A DNA stretch of 64,000 nucleotides from Rebecca billardiae RCC1528 (Eukaryota > Haptophyta), in contig OZ251222.1 in assembly GCA_965240325.2 (NCBI GenBank), positions 1,736,001-1,800,000 of the forward strand, in the 5' to 3' direction. Positions 62,164 through 64,000 of the stretch are shown in pieces. The stretch's first letter is position 1; every line of letters starts with the position of its first letter. The position numbers and the translations under genes are program-made. A model generated the notes under the pieces. The model had not been told where the DNA came from. It saw only the letters and a program-made list of their open reading frames with translations, and did no database searches.

Positions 62164-62187
62164 TAACCGGCTGAAGTCCAAATGCGG

Positions 62188-62894
62188 TCTCGTCGGCGCG
62201 CTTTCGCCTGCCACCTCGTGCACCCGTGCCGCCAGTTTCATCGTCTTCATGAGGACTGCTGCTGCTGTCGCCATCCGCTCTCCATCACCCCGAGTCGCCG
62301 GTCGCGCGGCGCGCGCGGTAGGCACTAGGCAGGGCGTGCGGTCACTCACCCGTGCAACGGGTCAAGTGGCCAGAGTACGTCTGGTCGTTGGCTGGCACGG
62401 GCCGCAGCGCTAAAGCACCCTGCTGTCACACCCGACTCCTTCAGTACTCCGAGCTCCGCGGCACGACTCACTCGGCACGATCGCGGACGGGTCGGATCCG
62501 AGCTGATCAGCCAGAGTTGGACACAGTTTGGCAGCTACTAGTAGTAATTCCGATGCCGATGGCACGATCGCGGACGGGTCGGATCCGAGCTGATCAGCCA
62601 GTTGGACATTTGGCAGCTAGTTGTCAGACGGACGTCCGATTTGACGACCGGTGCCGGGTGCGGTCTCAGGTCCGCTGCTGTGATTGTGTGAAGTGTGAAT
62701 GAGTCTCGCGGTCGCGCAGGCAGGGCGACGGTCGGACTAATATAGCTTCAGTCATCTCAGAACCGACTTCAACTGGCGAACTGCCACTACGGCGGAGAGC
62801 CGCGATTGCACGGCCACCGCGGGCCCCCAACTGCGTTGATTCTATGCAGAAAAGGACCGCGGAACGCGGTCATATATGATTAATGACGTATAGT
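62188..62894. other. Gene-free spacer with a direct repeat pair
   Basis: A ~40-bp direct repeat beginning gcacgatcgcggacgggtcg occurs at 62475-62514 and 62562-62601, about 87 bp apart, each followed by 'ttggaca.ttggcagcta'. No gene. Confidence 0.55.
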
Positions 62895-63155
62895 TAATGG
62901 CCCGCGGTGCAGGCGGAGCGCGCAGCGTGGAGCCCGCACCAGCGGGCCCGAACCACGTTTCAAAAAGATCTTTGATCAAGAAAAAAGGGACGGGGGGCGA
63001 TTTTTAGGGCTGGCGGAGACCGAGTTTCGAGTTTTTGAGATCGCATAGAGAGGTCTATTAGGCCGAAAATAACCGCGCCCAGCTGATTCCCATAAGTAAA
63101 GTGCGATCTGGACGTCAGCTGGACGTGACATTAACGTAACGGTTCGTTACGAGCG
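62895..63155 (+). repeat. Dispersed repeat, copy 2
   Basis: Same unit and orientation as 59213-59498, shorter by the ~21-bp duplication. Flanks differ from those of copy 1, so this is an interspersed rather than tandem repeat. Confidence 0.85.
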
Positions 63156-63602
63156 CGAGTTTAAGTATGAGAACCGCCAACCGATAAAAACGGCAAGGCA
63201 AGGGATAGGCTTCGCGAAGGCAGAGGAGCCGCGAACATCTCAATATTATCTCGGTACGAGCGATCTTTCCGTCTCGGCGGGTCGAATAATAATTGGCGGG
63301 AAGGCCATATTCAATAGCAGTGCTCCGTTAAGGAGGAATCGAGCCGCGGGTCGTAAGTACGTCATTATTGAGTGATTGAATCGCATCTCATCAATGCTAT
63401 CATACTGTAGTATGATCATGAGCCGCTAGAAGATAGAAATACCGCGCTTCAGGTAGTACCTGCTCATTCAGATTCGCGTGCGCGCAAACTACGCGCATCA
63501 ATATGATACGTTTTACTACCGGCGGCCCTCGTGGGGGCGCCTCGTCACGAGGCGGCAGCGCACGCTGCGCAGCGAGGCGGGGAGACGCGAGCAAAGTGGG
63601 CT
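63156..63602. other. Intergenic spacer
   Basis: About 450 bp of lower-GC sequence upstream of the edge ORF. No gene or RNA recognised. Confidence 0.4.
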
Positions 63603-64000
63603 ATGGCAAGCAGCACATCGACAGGCGACGCCGACCAGGACTTCGTTCTCCGCGTATTGAACGCGCTGCTCGACTCGGGGACAGTGACGAGGGTGGGCAA
63701 ACACACGCTGCAGAGCACCGCTGCCGCCATCTCCGTCGCCAGGCACAAGCAGACCATCACCGGAGCCGCGAGCGAGTACCGCGTGTCGATTCATGCGATC
63801 AAGACGCTCCTCGGCCAGGTTCGCAACGTGCTGGAGGCGGAGGGCGCACTCGGCAGCGGCGGCGCGGCGCGGTTGATCACCGACTTCACCACGCGCCCCG
63901 CAGGCCAGGCCCCTCCCTCCTCCTCACCCGGCCCAACAGCTGGCAGCCGCTTCACGGCACTCGCCGCGCTCGACGGGGAAATGCCCGCTGCAGAGCAAGC
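63603..64000 (+). CDS. Partial open frame at window edge, unknown
   Basis: Opens at ATG 63603 and stays open for 132 codons to the window end. The first ~85 residues are helical and protein-like (DADQDFVLRVLNALLDSGTV, HKQTITGAASEYRVSIHAIK, LLGQVRNVLEAEGALG), then a Pro/Ser linker and SRFTALAALDGEMP. The last motif resembles the 'xRF-xL-xxLD' stretch seen in ORF1/Gag-like proteins of non-LTR retroelements, which would fit the repeat-rich surroundings, but this is a weak inference. 3' part not visible. Confidence 0.5.
   Translation, partial: MASSTSTGDADQDFVLRVLNALLDSGTVTRVGKHTLQSTAAAISVARHKQTITGAASEYRVSIHAIKTLLGQVRNVLEAEGALGSGGAARLITDFTTRPAGQAPPSSSPGPTAGSRFTALAALDGEMPAAEQ

Larger units (their letters stand above)
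59807..62187. mobile_element. Mutator-like element with 9-bp target duplication
   Basis: Element body 59816-62178 (2,363 bp). Its 27-bp terminal inverted repeats (left 59816-59842, starting GGCTTCATCCGGTTGCCACA; right 62152-62178, whose complement starts GACTTCAGCCGGTTACCACA) match at 24 of 27 positions. A perfect 9-bp direct repeat CAAATGCGG lies immediately outside each end (59807-59815, 62179-62187); 9 bp is the Mutator/MULE target-duplication length. CCACATTAAG recurs subterminally: six copies at the left end, five at the right end, four of those inverted. No transposase is recognisable. The interior carries gene-like pieces (see 60016-60180 and 60500-60990), so it resembles a Pack-MULE, a non-autonomous element that has captured host gene fragments. 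Confidence 0.82.

Noticed and set aside
1-64000. tRNA, rRNA or snRNA genes
   Set aside because: I looked for TTCGA-type T-arm words and cloverleaf pairings and for conserved rRNA blocks by eye and found none convincing; a tRNAscan/Infernal run would be decisive.

Overview
The window is nuclear DNA from a GC-rich, plastid-bearing eukaryotic microalga, most likely a haptophyte of the Emiliania/Chrysochromulina/Prymnesium kind. Visible evidence: spliceosomal introns, signal peptides, plastid-type proteins (PAP/fibrillin, DUF2358), eukaryote-only factors (R2R3-MYB, homeodomain, lysyl-tRNA synthetase, DExH exosome helicase, RNFT-type RING protein), strong third-position G/C and antisense shadow frames. 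The haptophyte label is inference from composition and gene set, not from a marker gene. The introns I can place are 63-220 nt, mostly start GTGCGCG or close variants rather than GTRAGT, and end CAG.

Layout. 0-9.7 kb: a small NTF2-like secreted protein (-), an R2R3-MYB factor (-, 4 exons) divergent from an exostosin-like glycosyltransferase (+), then a Q-rich coiled-coil protein and a four-finger C2H2 protein (-), which may be one gene. 9.7-12.1 kb: a gene-free stretch holding a fold-back transposon (418-bp arms, 7-bp target duplication). 12.1-18.5 kb: lysyl-tRNA synthetase (-) divergent from an unknown protein (+), then a divergent pair of plastid proteins, DUF2358 (-) and fibrillin (+). 18.8-23.7 kb: an intronless copper P1B-ATPase with five metal-binding domains. 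24.5-32.4 kb: five plus-strand genes: a CaaX-ending inositol polyphosphate 5-phosphatase with a C2 domain, a CS-domain protein, a LAG1/TLC ceramide synthase, a GT29 sialyltransferase and a BCS1-like AAA ATPase. 33.0-35.5 kb: a kinesin-light-chain-type TPR protein and an unknown secreted or membrane protein (-). 35.5-37.2 kb: a second very large palindrome (about 640-bp arms) between two genes that read away from it. 37.3-43.0 kb: a 1,708-residue fusion of an RNase II/R (RNB) exonuclease with a Ski2/Mtr4-type helicase. 43.4-48.6 kb: a decayed gene, a METTL25/RRNAD1-type methyltransferase and a homeodomain protein. 48.6-52.6 kb is gene-poor and repeat-bearing. 52.7-58.9 kb: a six-exon secreted RTX-type beta-roll protein, a PDZ/polyQ adaptor-like protein (-) and a transmembrane RING E3 ligase (+). 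59.2-63.2 kb: a repeat island with two copies of a dispersed repeat flanking a Mutator-like element (27-bp terminal inverted repeats, 9-bp target duplication) that carries gene-like fragments. The window ends in an open reading frame that runs off the edge.

Functional themes: membrane lipid and glycan metabolism (ceramide synthase beside sialyltransferase, 5-phosphatase, exostosin-like enzyme), RNA processing and translation (RNB-helicase fusion, LysRS, METTL25-like), plastid proteins, and transcription factors with long low-complexity tails. The most unusual contents are three structurally well-defined repeat elements and the one-polypeptide exonuclease-helicase.
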